NCBI GenBank assembly: GCA_030765065.1
Contig: CM060976.1
Location: 58,450,539-58,514,538, forward strand
Direction: 5' to 3'
Length of the DNA stretch: 64,000 nt
Source: Deroplatys truncata
Taxonomy: Eukaryota > Arthropoda > Insecta > Mantodea > Mantidae
Positions 32,616-43,885 of this stretch are shown piece by piece. The position numbers and the translations under genes were made by a program. The notes under the pieces are model-generated. The model was not told where the DNA came from and made no database searches. It saw only the letters and a list, made by a program, of their open reading frames with translations. Numbering within the stretch: position 1 is the stretch's first letter; every line of letters starts with the position of its first letter.

Positions 32616-32639
32616 CCCAAATTAGGTAACTATCCCTTA

Positions 32640-33963
32640 CTAACGAAGTTATTTAGAAATAATAGAGAAATTCCAGGATTACTTTTTGCGGATGATTTAG
32701 TGGTAGGTTCCATTTCAGTAGGAGGTCCAAAACAAATTGCACCATATCATATATTTGTTTTGTAAGAAGTGGGATTTGAGAATAAAATTTAAAAAGTCAA
32801 AGATAATAGTATTTATACAGGGCAATAAACTGCAGAAGGAGGAAAGGTGGTATGTGGAATTGGACGAGTTGCAAATAGTAAACAAGTTTGATTATTAGGA
32901 GTGAGAATAAGCAGTAATAGGAGATGGAACGATCACAAGATAAGTGCCTTAGCTAAGGGAACATCAGCAATGACTGCCATAAGAATGTGTTTAAAGAAAA
33001 TACCAGATATGCAAATTAATAGATTGGAAAGGGTAGTTGATGCAAAAATGGTCAATGGGTCAGAGATTTTGGGAAGTGACAAAGGATGGGAGATGATTGA
33101 TAAAGCACATAGTTCATTCTGTAAATGTATATAAGGTTTATCCATTTCATCACCAAATGGAGCAGCAATGTTGGAGTTGGGAAGAATAGGTAGCAAGGGC
33201 ATGATAGTAGAAAGCATGCTTAAATATTTACATAGATGGGAATCATTGGACAACATAATTTATTGAGGCAATGTTTAGTAATGCAAGAAAAATATAGTGC
33301 TGGGATGAACTGGGCTCAAGGAATAAGGAAAATCCTACAGGAAATAGAAATGGGTAACTTAGGGGATGAGAGAGAGAGGGGTTAGTAAAATGTTTCTGGA
33401 AAGAAGTGCGGAACAGACTGCAAGACATAGAGGAACAAGAATTATTTCAATGTCTGGAAGCAAACAAAAGTTTGGAACTATACAGACAATTAAAGATGGA
33501 CTGGGGAAGAATGAAGTACGTGAACGTAGGTAATAGGTTAGCGAGAGAAGGGTGGGCCTGGTCTAGATTAAGTGCACATAGGCTAAGGGGAGATAGAAAG
33601 GGATTGAATTTGGTTAGGTGTCCTCTTTGTGGAGCGGCAGATAATGACTTATATAATTGAATGTGAAGAAACTAAGTTGTGCAGAGATCAGTGTTTACGT
33701 AAAGAATGGGAGAATGTTAAGAAAGAAGTATTTAAATTTAGAATAATGAAAATGCAAAAGGGAGAGATATAAAAAGAATAGGAGAATATATGGGGTGTGT
33801 AAGAGCAAAATAGTAATATGAATCTCTTATGATCAACCATGCATAAAGAACCACGGTGTTAAAATGCATGGTCGATTAAAGAATAAAATAGCAACTCAAA
33901 GTAATGTATGAAAAATTGTAAGATTTTTGTATAGCATTATGGAAAATAAATACATACATACAA
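32640..33963 (+). pseudogene. Non-LTR retrotransposon (LINE), 3' part with zinc knuckle and TACA tail
   Basis: Plus-strand blocks in order: REIPGLLFADDLVVGS (motif 5 with intact FADD), KKWDLRIKFKKSKIIVF, 'FDYLGVRISSNRRWNDH', 'VDAKMVNGSEILGSDKG', 'GLSISSPNGAAMLELGRIG', and 33,406-33,660 ending in CPLCGAADNDLY. The last, with a His and a Cys read in the next frame (HII.EC), forms a CCHC zinc knuckle typical of the C-terminus of several LINE clades. The copy ends in aataaatacatacatacaa, a short tandem 3' tail. Frameshifts and stops interrupt it and the 5' end is truncated in the reverse-transcriptase domain. It lies tail-out from the minus-strand LINE next to it but the two are unrelated in sequence. 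Confidence 0.7.
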
Positions 33964-34146
33964 CCAGAAGTTAATAAAACTTTATGCTATTAAACACTGG
34001 GTACCAACTACATTCCGGGAAAAACGCTCCGTTATAAACTTTCCGGTGGAAACGAAACAAGTTAAAAACGATTTGATTAACTTAACGTTTGCCTGTATTT
34101 ACACAAAATCAGTGAAACCAGCCATGATTATTTTATGTATCATAAG

Positions 34147-35556
34147 TAGGGTCCGGATTTTTAGGTTTCTTATATGCTTAAAATAGGTTCCTTTAGGTTT
34201 TTCTTGATTAAAATTGTTTTTTTATGTTTTGCTTTGTGAATCAATACAAATATCAATAATTTTGTTTTTTGGTATTTATCTTTAAGATTTGTTTTTTTGG
34301 CTTGTAGTAGATAGTTGCATACATTTTAAAATTTTCTTGCATAAACGATTTCCTATTATCACGTATCACATTCTTATATGAAGAAAAGGTTCTTTCACTG
34401 GAACATTACGTCATTGGAGCGTAGAACATAGATGCCAGTGCAGCAGATTCTAGGGGCAGTTTTACTCTACACTTTTCTCCCTGCAATACTGAATTGAATT
34501 TCACATCTTCAACATCAGGATTTCGTTGAAGAATCTTGTGCAACTTCGAAGAACATTCAACTCCCATATCTAGTTATTTCTTTACTGAAAACATTGCCAA
34601 TGATATCTAGAGCATCTTTCAGTGGCAATGTTGTATCTTCCAACTAGAGAATAGCTTCTGGTATATAACAAAAACGTGTCTTAATATATGTAAGGGAATC
34701 GGCAAGAGTGGGCACTCGAGTGATTTCTTAGCCTTGGCAATGCAGGAAACTTCTGTTTCATCCAACTCATTGCTGACATAAGTGCTTGGCATAGTAAATG
34801 ACAGCAGACAGCCAAGTTCCTCAACGGGTAAGTATCGACTCAGGTGGAAGAGGGGTTGCCAGTACTTTCTCTTTGAACAATTATATACGTATTGGGGATT
34901 TTAAGAAAACCTTCTTGACCAGAGATATCAGGCTGTTCATGTCATCAAAGTGGCTTCTAATCTCCTGCGTAAGGCGGTGCAGGCGCGGGCCAAGCATGTA
35001 ACATGTAGCATGGTCGGGTGGAAGGACTGTAGAACCCCCCGGCCTTCAACATGTAGGCAGCACTGTCTGTCACTAACAAAAGTGCTGTGTGGATCTGCAG
35101 GAATCCCTTTTTCAATAAATGTGATTTAGGCATTGCTTCACTATACAACAATTACATTAGAAAAGTATTGCAACAGTCAATCACCACACTTTCTGCCTGT
35201 TGTACTCTCGGTGAATTAGAGGCGATCTCCTTACACAGGTTACGCTCACCTGACCTTCTATCAGCTACATCCAGGTGTCACCACGTCACATGTACTACGT
35301 TTAACTGTAGCAATATGTAACTACTGGCTATAAGTGCTGGAAATAAGTTTACTGTGAGTTTCAATCCGAAATCATTTCATAAAATGGAAAAAAGCTATTT
35401 AGGTTATTTTAGGTGTCAACCTTTCATTTAGGTTTTTCTAGGTGTATGAAATTCACATATTCTGCTCCAGGAAGTGTGAAACAAATATATATCTTGAAAT
35501 GTGTTAATTAAATAGCGAGGGAAAATATAGGTTACAACCTAAAACTCCGGGCTCTA
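34147..35556 (-). mobile_element. hAT element with both ends and 8-bp target duplication
   Basis: 1,410 bp. Terminal inverted repeats: left tagggtccggatttttaggt, right (reversed) tagagcccggagttttaggt, 18 of the first 21 bases equal. The flanking 8-mers are atcataag (34,139-34,146) and gtcataag (35,557-35,564), 7 of 8 equal, the duplication length diagnostic of hAT. Just inside both ends is a cluster of ttaggt / aggttttt motifs that may be subterminal transposase-binding repeats. It carries a broken transposase on the minus strand (34,330-35,160). An internal deletion is likely, since autonomous hAT elements are usually 2.5 kb or more. Confidence 0.85.
34330..35160 (-). pseudogene. hAT transposase pseudogene, CGGBP1-associated type
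   Basis: Minus-strand readings in family order: LLVTDSAAYMLKAG (catalytic Asp region), then in the next frame 'HRLTQEIRSHFDDMNSL' and 'ISLVKKVFLKSP', later 'SILTR.GTW'-like wording, and at the C-terminus SSERTFSSYKNVIRDNRKSF followed by 'MQENFKMYATIYYKPK'. This last block is the hAT dimerisation tail in the form found in insect transposases related to CGG-triplet-repeat-binding protein 1. The zinc-finger N-terminus is absent. Frameshifts and stops are numerous. Family role: hAT transposase; this copy is dead. Confidence 0.8.
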
Positions 35557-36025
35557 GTCATAAGGGTACATTGGATAAATTCCTGTGCCACGACCCCTAT
35601 GCTGTGTAACAAGTTACCACTCCCATGAAATCTCACAGTGGAAGGAGGAGTGAGTAAGTAAACCACGTTATTCACGTTTGCTCCCCGCCTGCAGCGGCAG
35701 CGGCATTAAGATTCATGTTAGAGAACTTCCCCAGGAACAAGGAGACTCAAAGTTTTCCAGCTCCATTTTAAACCTTTATCCTCAAAGTTGGATGATTTCA
35801 GCAAGCTTGGTGGTCACTGAAGTGGTCAAATAAATAACTGGGAAGAAACGGAGAGTTTAGAACTTCCTAAAACACAGTCCAAGTATTACAGAAGCTTACC
35901 TTCAAGAATTAGGAGCACATTTCCTTTTAGCTATTAACGTGGAAATAAGGATATATCATGGAACATGAGAAAACGTCTTAAAGTGCTCTTGAGGAAGGAT
36001 ATTTTTATTAAATTTTGCAATATAT

Positions 36026-36373
36026 TGTTACAACCCTGTTGGTTAGTGACTGGGGGGAGAAGCTGCATGGGAAAAGCAGAGGGGAGAGACAACTCCAATG
36101 CTTGGCTTGAACGATTATCATTTATTACTGCCTATGGTAAATCTTTATAAGGAGGGTGTTGGGTTTACAATAACAGGGAAGGTGTGGTGATTTAAACATT
36201 ATTATGAGTTCCCTTACGGGGCTTACCTTAGGTGATGTCCCACCGTGTGTGAGGAAAGCGGACAGCAAGGCTACCGTTGTGGCCGGTTAGTTGTGTGATG
36301 CGCAGTCAGCAGTTGAACGGTGGTCGACCGACATGCCGACGGGTGGCATAGCGCTCCCGGCCAAGTTACAACA
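36026..36373 (+). mobile_element. Possible LTR, 348 bp
   Basis: Starts TGTTACAACCCTGTTGG and ends GGCCAAGTTACAACA, TG...CA ends with similar words at both sides, and a GC content above its surroundings. No partner LTR, no target duplication and no primer-binding site were recognised, so this is weak. Confidence 0.3.
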
Positions 36374-36789
36374 CAAAGCCCCCGAGAAGAGCTCAAGCGT
36401 TTGCTTATACAGAGTTGACTAACCTAGAGGGGTTCATTCTAATACTGTGGCAGCTATTACCAAATATGGTCTGCCAACGCCCTGGAAAATGCGCAGGCTT
36501 AAGACTGTCCAAGGATTATGTGATCCACAGAGTGCAGCTAAGAGTCGTGCAGAAAGACACGTACTCCTAAGGAAATGATGGCATAGTGAAATCCCTTTGA
36601 AATATCAAGGGAAGTGGCAACCCACTGTTTCCTGTTATATAAAGAACTCACTAAGACTTAAGAAATTAAGAAATATAAAATATGATTCTATATGAATTTA
36701 TAAGGCTGTAACAGAATAATGAGAGTAATTTCAATTAATATTAGATAATAAACGTAACACGGATCTCCTCAGTCACGTTCGTGACAATA

Positions 36790-36860
36790 TGGTGCCCATC
36801 GGCTACATTTAGTATAGTGGAATCCCGCTTAAACCATCTAAAGGGGTCAGAGGAGTTTCG
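36790..36860 (-). other. Pogo/Tigger-like terminus
   Basis: tagtggaatcccgcttaaac followed by 'tttcggataacgc' and 'ttcgaataatgg' has the wording of pogo/Tigger terminal inverted repeats (a GGAA.CCCGCTTAA start and repeated TTCGGATAA). The inward direction is to the right. A second, matching terminus was not found. The fragment near 39.7 kb could be its N-terminal coding part, but that is speculative. Confidence 0.45.
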
Positions 36861-36999
36861 GATAACGCATTTTTTCGAATAATGGATGGTAACGGTTTTC
36901 AGCAGCGAAAGCAAGAAAATAATTGCATTCCAAATGAATTTAATATTGTTTAACAAGCACTATAGTATATGCAGTAATAAAATATGCATTACAGTATTT

Positions 37000-38135
37000 A
37001 CAACTGCTAAATGATAGCATGAGTAATTTTTTTACGTTCTTCTCGCAACTCTTGCGAGCAGCTACATAACGCCACCGTTTGGTAAGCTCTATAGCAGGTG
37101 AGTCAGCTGCCCCTAATTATTTTTGAATTTATGTAACATGCTAAGTGACATATGTGACTTACGTCTTTCTTGAATGCCTTCTAATGGCAGATTTGCATAA
37201 CACTTTATAGTGGTGGGATAGATAACTTATTGCGTCAGTGTTTTACGGGACAGAATGCAATCGCCATGTATGTCAATTCCAAAAACATCCAATCCTGACA
37301 CTGGATGCTGCAGCAGCACTTTTAGCTGATTTTACAAACTTTTATTCTTTAGTATACAATCAGACACACATTTAAAAACGTCCCTGAAGGAACAACTTAT
37401 TACAGGCATCGGTTGACAAAACTATTTGAAAACAAAATTTCAGATATACGCAGTGCGACCAATTGGATTTAAGTCTTCAGCCAACAAAGGTTCGTTGTAC
37501 AGCCTTTTCAAAAATATGCTAAGCATTAGCTAGATAATTTCTCTTTTGTCACAAACTATGGCATATTTAAGTTCATACAGTAATTGAAATGGCTATTAAG
37601 TTTATTTATTTGAGTTAAAACTACCCAAACAAGCTCAAAACACTGTATGAAGCTGCAAAACGCGTGTAAAGATTCCAGATGGGGTCTGAGTTCTACAATT
37701 ATTTAGTCGTATAGGAACCCCAGCTCGCAAGGTAGGATTGACCGAATGGTATTATCATGGTTCATTTACCACTGTACCACTTCAGTTCGGGTTCAAATCA
37801 TTCGTGTTAAGTTAAAACTTTTTATTACCTTTTGTTTTATCTCTTTGGGCCTATGATTTGATATTGTGATACAAAGAACATTTTTATAACATTATAAGTA
37901 TGCACAAAATAGAGTAATCGTCATGTTTTACACTGACAAGTGGATAATTTGTACTTCATAGTAGGTATTTTATTGTGCTCGGTATTATGCTTGGTCCACT
38001 CAGTCAAGTTTAAAACACTTCACACATGCAGAGTGGCTTTAATTATTTGCGCCTGTGTCAAAGTTTGGTGTGAATAAACTCTCCATTTTCTACTGAGTAT
38101 TTGAAACCTTTCTACGAGCCACGGTTTCTGTCATA
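37000..38135. other. Mostly unassigned DNA
   Basis: May include decayed pogo interior on the minus strand. A tRNA-like phrase at 37,728-37,800 (aggattgaccgaatgg ... cgggttcaaatc) looks like a decayed SINE head. Otherwise nothing is recognised. Confidence 0.35.
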
Positions 38136-38138
38136 ACG

Positions 38139-38862
38139 TATACAAATGACGAGTATGTTGACATGCTGTTAATCTATGGAGAAACAAGGTGTAATGCACT
38201 GCCAGCAAAGCGCCTGTATGCAGAACGGTTTCCAGGAAGGAGGGAAACTACTCCAGACACTTTTCGAAGGGTCGAAAGACGCCTTCGTGAAACAAGATGA
38301 TTTGGAAGAGCACCATCTGCTCGCGATGTTCCAATAACCTCTGGAGGCAATGAAGAAGCTGTGATAAATGCAATCGAAAACAATCCACGTACCAGTTCAA
38401 GGACCATAGCACAAGATCTGCACATAAGTCTAAGTCGGTCCTCAATGATGCGCATATTGCACCGTAATAAATATCATCCATACCATCTACAACTACACCA
38501 GGCTCTCCACGGACGCAACTTTTAAGCGCGAGTGATATGGATCTCCACCACACTGGTCACTGGTTGTAAGGAATCATTTACATAGAACATATCCGCAAAA
38601 TGTATTGGCGAGGGTGCCCAATTGCATGGCCCCTGGATACCCTGATCTCACCCCACTGGGTTTCTTTCTGTGGAATCATTTAAAGGAACGGGTCTACGGT
38701 CAAGAACCGCAAAGCCCGAATCATCTACGGGCATTCATATGTAAAGAATGCAGGCAGATTACATCGCGCATTTTACAGCATGCAGGAAGGTCTCTCCGGC
38801 AATGTACGCAAATGTGCATTGATGAAGGGGGTCGTCATTTTGAACATTTACTTCGTTGGTGA
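38139..38862 (+). pseudogene. DUF4817-type Tc1/mariner-superfamily transposase, internally deleted
   Basis: Starts YTNDEYVDMLLIYGETRCNA, then KRLYAERFPGRRETTPDTF and 'RVERRLRETR', the DUF4817 helix-turn-helix domain. A second domain reads 'AIENNPRTSSRTIAQDL' and 'SRSSMMRILHRNKYHPYHLQ'. The catalytic core is then deleted: the text jumps from 'HQALHGRNF' to a GSPPHWSLVVRNHLHRTYP block. The last part, open to 38,862, has PGYPDLTPLGFFLWNHLK and 'GGRHFEHLLRW'. At the expected third catalytic position (usually PLDFFLW) there is Gly instead of Asp. The first catalytic Asp region is in the deletion. Stops and frameshifts make it dead. Many insect genomes carry such elements. Confidence 0.75.
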
Positions 38863-38879
38863 AAACCACGGTCTTTAAC

Positions 38880-39620
38880 AATTTATTAAGCTGTTTACCC
38901 GTGAACCTAGCACATTCACAAGTCCTTTGTCAGAAGAAGTAAAACATAAGGTTTAAACATGAAAAAAGTGTTAGATTTAATAGCGTCGACATGCGCCCAA
39001 AGGAACGAAAGTTAACTACGTAATACATTTACAACACCAGTTTCGGTACAGGTTACTAGGGTAAACATGATCTCCAATTATTATATGATTTTAATTCTTG
39101 TGTCTTTGGCTCATAGGAGAGCCAATAACAAAAATAAATAAATTAGTATACTAAAATACAGAAAATAAACACAGTAGAAAGAAAGAAAAAAGAAACAAAG
39201 CAATTTGATGTAAATATTAGATTCCAACCTCCGAAACTAACCTTTGCTTCACCACATGCCGTCAGTTAACCCACGCGCCTAGAACCCACGTGTTTTGTTA
39301 TGCTCTGCGGGAGAACATTCTTCTACCTCTTTGCAAGCATAATATCCATGAGCCGTCTTTTTTAAACCTTTTGCAGCTTCTTGGCTCATTCAGGTCTTTA
39401 ATCATTAATGGCGGTTGCGTATATAACGAATAAAAGGACAGAGCTACGACAGTTGGTTTGCTAAAAGGGTCAACGTTTTCACATTAGATTATAAACTGCG
39501 GGTTGCATTGGTAGGAATATCTAGGGGTAGCTGACTCACTGGGTATATACTTTGTTTTATAAAAATCAACGTCACATAAAAACAGAAGCTTGTGTTATAC
39601 TGTCGTAATTGATACTTCCC
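38880..39620. other. Unassigned DNA
   Basis: No feature recognised. Around 39,270 there is a tRNA-like 'gttaacccacgcgcc' phrase, too decayed to call. Confidence 0.4.
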
Positions 39621-39621
39621 G

Positions 39622-40113
39622 TTAAGGCTTGAACATGAGTTTGTAGTTTCTAACCTCCAATACTTTGAATCTCACGTCCGTTTTCGCTCTATCGCTAACG
39701 GCTTCGATTTTTTGTTCAATGCTTATTCTACTTTTTGCCGACATCTTAAAAACAAATAAACCACAATGGCCAACACCAACAGTAAAATAACATTGAATAC
39801 GTGTGCAAGAAGTTAACACTTGTTTTAACGATATATTTCTTGGAATCGGGGTAGGAGGTGAGGATTGACTGCATACATTCCCACTAACTGCATTGGGATT
39901 TAGGATTGGTGCAAAAGAGTATGGCCACATTATTTTCGCAGCAACGTAGCCAGCGCGAATTTGAGCATATTTTATTTTTTGGTTCATTCCTTCTTTTGTT
40001 TTTATTATTTTTTCCTCTTCCGCCGTTACGATTAAGCCCAGTTCAGTTAACCAAGGTTTTACTGTATTCTCATTTAGATAAGGAATCCGCTTAAAAGCAG
40101 TTTGGATACGCAT
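39622..40113 (-). CDS. Unrecognised 163-codon open frame
   Basis: The second longest open frame in the window apart from one crossing a SINE. It starts MRIQTAFKRIPYLNENT and contains an internal Met followed by SAKSRISIEQKIEAVS, which resembles the start of CENP-B/pogo-type helix-turn-helix domains. There is no signal peptide or transmembrane segment, apart from one short hydrophobic patch in the middle. It could be the 5' part of the pogo-like element whose terminus lies at 36.8 kb on the same strand, or a chance frame. No function is proposed. Confidence 0.25.
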   Translation of the reverse strand: MRIQTAFKRIPYLNENTVKPWLTELGLIVTAEEEKIIKTKEGMNQKIKYAQIRAGYVAAKIMWPYSFAPILNPNAVSGNVCSQSSPPTPIPRNISLKQVLTSCTRIQCYFTVGVGHCGLFVFKMSAKSRISIEQKIEAVSDRAKTDVRFKVLEVRNYKLMFKP

Positions 40114-40839
40114 TAACAGGCTTCCAATCTAGAACTCCTCATTAAATATATTATCATATTAAATGATTTGCCTTGAACGGTTTCATTCACATTTCTGCAC
40201 ATATATAAATATAATACAGCCAGATCACAAAATCTTCCTTCTGCCTGTCCGATTAGATACTGCGAAGGAACTGCGCACTTACAGCGGGAACCTCAGCCTC
40301 ACCAAGTAAGAGATGTAGCCCTGGATGGTGGCTTGAGATTGCATTTCTTATGCAATAAAGATTACCACAGTAATTTTACTACTTCATAATTTTAATAATA
40401 AATAATAATGTTATTACCACTCATGATGCACATGTTCACTAAAGAATCCTGTATTTCATAATGCCCCTTTGTAAAATGCGTAACTTTGCTGAAATAGGGC
40501 GTATCCCTGTAGTTTATTTTAACATTTAGCAAAAATTGCAGAAGCCAATTCGGAACCCCTTCTGAAGTGGGTTATTAACAGGGTTTATAACTCCCTACTC
40601 GCTTGTTTAGTAAGATACAGACCTCATAGTTTGTTGGTAGTGTTTGGAAGGACAGTCTATATAGTTTCATCACCGGCGTCCTCTACCTCCAAGAACTGAC
40701 CATATTGTAGATTACTCAAGGTCAGAAGAAACATTAGGGTTAACAACAATGACTTATAAAGTTTTGTACATCAAAGTTTTGACCATCATAAATAAGCCTA
40801 ATTAACATAAACCTTCATCTTAGGTTACAGGCATAGGTT

Positions 40840-41228
40840 ATATGGCGGAGGGGGACATGTCGCGTACTGCGACTTGCATAGATCTATTTAGGCTTGAAGT
40901 TCCGTCCCACTGCTGGAGCTACCTAGAATGGGCGATGAACGATCCATCTTCCAGTATACACGGTGAGTATTCTTTCCTTTGAGCAAACATCCGCGCCTCT
41001 GTATGCCACAAAACATAGAAGCTCATCTAATACATGAGAAATAAAGGGAATGAAAGGTAAATTATAGAAACAAAATCGATATAGATGAGAAAGCATCCCA
41101 GCATTCGCCTACCTACCAAGGAAAACCACGAAAAACCCAAGGTCAGAGTTTGGGGTCAGCGGGAATCGAACCCGGTACTTCCCGAATGCGGGCCTTACAT
41201 GTTGCCGCGCAGCCATCTTGTTCGGTTA
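40840..41228 (-). repeat. tRNA-derived SINE (reverse), well-kept head
   Basis: On the minus strand: aaccgaacaagatggctgcg, then a perfect-looking B box ccgggttcgattcccgc, then 'ggtttttcgtggttttcctt', the signature of the family. The 3' part ('gtactgggcatgtccccct'-like and ccatataacctatgcctgtaa) matches the copy at 19,740. The middle of the body is shortened. The plus-strand frame at 41,085 is the reverse of this SINE plus the microsatellite next to it. Confidence 0.7.
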
Positions 41229-41231
41229 CTC

Positions 41232-41257
41232 ATCATCATCATCATCATCATCATCAT
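41232..41257. repeat. (ATC)n microsatellite at the SINE border
   Basis: Eight to nine tandem atc units directly before the SINE head. Confidence 0.85.
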
Positions 41258-41429
41258 GCTGACAAGCCAGTTCCAATCTGAAAGCTGCATTTCTCCTTCC
41301 ATCTCTATCTCTATCTCTCTCTCTCCACTATCGCGATACTCCACTAGACAACGTGGAATCCTGGATAATCCTGGACAAAAGATAATGTAAATTAACCCTA
41401 ATTGTGGGTTACCACTTATAAAAATTAAT

Positions 41430-41584
41430 TTACCCTAAAATGGCCATCGGAACGTCCTCCAAAGAAAACACGACTAATGGCATTTACTTTCCCCATAATA
41501 TCAAGCAACTTTTATTCAAGACATTTCTTTCTAAAACGCTTAGTTTTGGATACTGTATAGTATCAACTTAAATGTGCATCCTGT
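41430..41584. mobile_element. Half copy of the foldback MITE
   Basis: Matches the right arm of the MITE at 10,132-10,483: aaacacgactaatggcattt, 'ccccataatatcaagcaac', 'caagacatttctttct' and a diverged end 'catcctgta'. The left arm is missing. Confidence 0.7.
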
Positions 41585-41630
41585 ATGTTGAAAATACTTA
41601 ATTTTATATACGCTTATTTTTAGTTGTGTG

Positions 41631-41637
<7 letters not shown>

Positions 41638-41664
<27 letters not shown>
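41638..41664. repeat. (TA)n microsatellite
   Basis: About thirteen tandem ta units, preceded by a short (gt) run. Confidence 0.9.
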
Positions 41665-42250
41665 ACTTTCCAAATAATTGAACTTCTTTTTATCTTTCGG
41701 TATCCCTCACAGCTTTCAAAAACCTCGTTTCCGTTGCTTTCGTTTGTTGCCTGCAAGATACCAATTTTCACAATCGTAAACCATAGTTAGAACTGCCACG
41801 ACTTTCTAAAATTTCAGGATTATATCTCGTCCTTTTGAGTTAATGTTACTGTTATTGTTCTAGATGGACAACCAAAAACATTTATAGTTTCTTATGCACA
41901 TCCAGATCCTTTGTTCCACCTAACTTGCTTTAAATTATATTATTCCATTGCTAGCATGGATTTTTGCTATTGTTTTATTGTAAATGCTAACATTTATAAT
42001 TTAAATGTAGAACTTTTTCAAGTTACTTTCCCAAACTTTTTACTTAATTGACATATCCTATGTGTAAAGCACCTTAAATAGGTATCGTAATAACCCGTTC
42101 ATATGAAAGCATTAAAATAATCTGTTCATGCTTATATGCTTCTTCCAATCTTTAATTTATCCCACTGTAAATAGTTATTCAATCATTTATTAAATAACGT
42201 CTTGCACCTTAATTAGAATACCTTCGTTGCCTTTTTTTCATTCAGTAATT
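41665..42250. other. Unassigned AT-rich DNA
   Basis: No gene or repeat recognised. Confidence 0.45.
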
Positions 42251-42254
42251 TATT

Positions 42255-42600
42255 ATACTTGGCAGCGTGGGTTAGAACGTAACACTTTTGTTCCCGGCTA
42301 CGGAATGCGCCCGGGTTCGATCTTACCCTTTGGTGCGGATTTTAACTCCAGGGTATAAGACCGGTGCCTACTCAGCATCGTGAGGAAAGTGAAGCGCTGC
42401 GATAGGCAGCGATCCCGGGTAGGTAGGTCAATATTCTAGCTGGAGGATGTGTGATGCTGGCCACATCATCTCCCCGTATCGGTTGGATGATTGCCCACTT
42501 CTGCCATGCGTACGTGGGCATGAGACCGGCAGTCGGCAACCTAAGGCACTTCATGGCTTGTAGCGCCACTGTGTTGTTGTTGTTATTATTATTATTAGTT
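42255..42600 (+). repeat. Second type of tRNA-derived SINE with TTG/TTA tail
   Basis: Head agcgtgggttagaacgtaac with an A-box-like tgggttagaacg and B box cccgggttcgatctta, then a ~250-bp unrelated body that includes 'gctactcagcatcgtgaggaaa'-like wording, and a tail gttgttgttattattatta at 42,575-42,598. The body is unlike the 14.8-kb family, so this is a separate SINE family. Only one copy is seen in the window. Confidence 0.7.
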
Positions 42601-43885
42601 ATATAAACAGGATGATTGTTATCTCAATTGCAACAGCAGCGAGAACATACTAAGAAGTACGAACTTAGTATTTAAAATTCTAATACAGGTAAGTTTACCA
42701 TAGTCAGCTAAAATAATAGAAACTTTATGTATTTCTTTCTACTCCTAATCATTAATAATTTTTAAAAGGGGTGCCCATTATTTTCTTTGTGAAAAATAAA
42801 AAGATAGAGAGAAATTCTGAAAATGTAAACACAATTTAAGAACTTTTGTTTCCGAGTTATATGTTGCGTTACTATTTTACAAAAATTGAGCACATATATG
42901 GCTCAGGATTAACTGTATTTTTACGCTAAACTGATACCAACACAAATTAAATGCGATATACATAGCTAGTTCTGTTTGCAAAAGTATGAGCGCATAAATG
43001 AGAATGCTTACGGGTATGAATTTTATCATTCTCGTGCTGGAAGCAATACTGAAAGGGATGGATTAGCGATAATGCCTTGGGCATTGTATACACACTCGTC
43101 CATTCTAAAACTGGGCATTTCATGTTTTTGCCATTTTCCTGTGCTGCAATGGAGTACAAAGTACCATAAATTTCCCCGCCTTTCATATCCCACTATTTCC
43201 TTTTCAACTGTACATCTTTTAAGTCGAAGGGTCCGATGACATATGCTGATGGTGTGCCACATATGGCGCAGAGGTTTCCTCAGTGAAAGCATACAGAATG
43301 GATTTGGTTGTCCTAGAAGGAAATAAAACCCACCTTAGGATGTTCTGTGCAAAAATGTTAAGAGACTCTACTAACCGCCTCCTGACCTTAATGATCTTAC
43401 CTTCTTCCTCCGGCCACAAAGCGTCAAAAGGCAGAGGTAGGAATACGCAAATGCCCTCCTGCATGAAAGTGTTAAAGTAGATGGCTACGAAACAGTTGCC
43501 TGTAAGCGTTCTGTACTTGTACGTTTAGAAGACAAGTTATTCTTCCATTATCACCAGTGATGAGCGGGAGGCCTACGGCTCAAGCCCAACTAGGACCGCC
43601 CAGGTTTTCCTCGATTCTCATGACTGGAAAGTACCCGGAGGTAACCTAATTTTAGGCCTGGAACGTTTCCTTCCAAAAGGTCCTTTTGGAATTACAGTTT
43701 TGTTTCATACATCATTAGTATCCATCTCCTGTGTTGCCGTATGCAGTAAGAACCGGCATTAAACACTACCAAAAAGTAAAAGAAAGAAAAGGAAAGGAAA
43801 GGAAACGTGTTTCTGTGTGGAGCTCTTCGAGACTGCATACTACCAACATAAAATGCCAAAGCTTTTCGAGTAGATAGGTTATTCA
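42600..43885. other. Unassigned DNA with overlapping reverse open frames
   Basis: On the minus strand 43,219-43,464 (81 codons) and 43,026-43,292 (88 codons) overlap in different frames, as one gene with a frameshift would. The first reads ICVFLPLPFDALWPEEEG, the second 'LWYFVLHCSTGKWQKHEMP'. I do not recognise either. The rest (42,600-43,000 and 43,480-43,885) shows nothing nameable. Confidence 0.3.

Noticed and set aside
32901..33256. Reverse-strand 107-codon frame over the LINE
   Set aside because: It is the shadow of the plus-strand LINE coding sequence, which carries the recognisable motifs.
31541..33963. One LINE with an inverted 5' end (twin priming)
   Set aside because: The two fragments encode different reverse-transcriptase families and both contain motif 5, so they are separate insertions.
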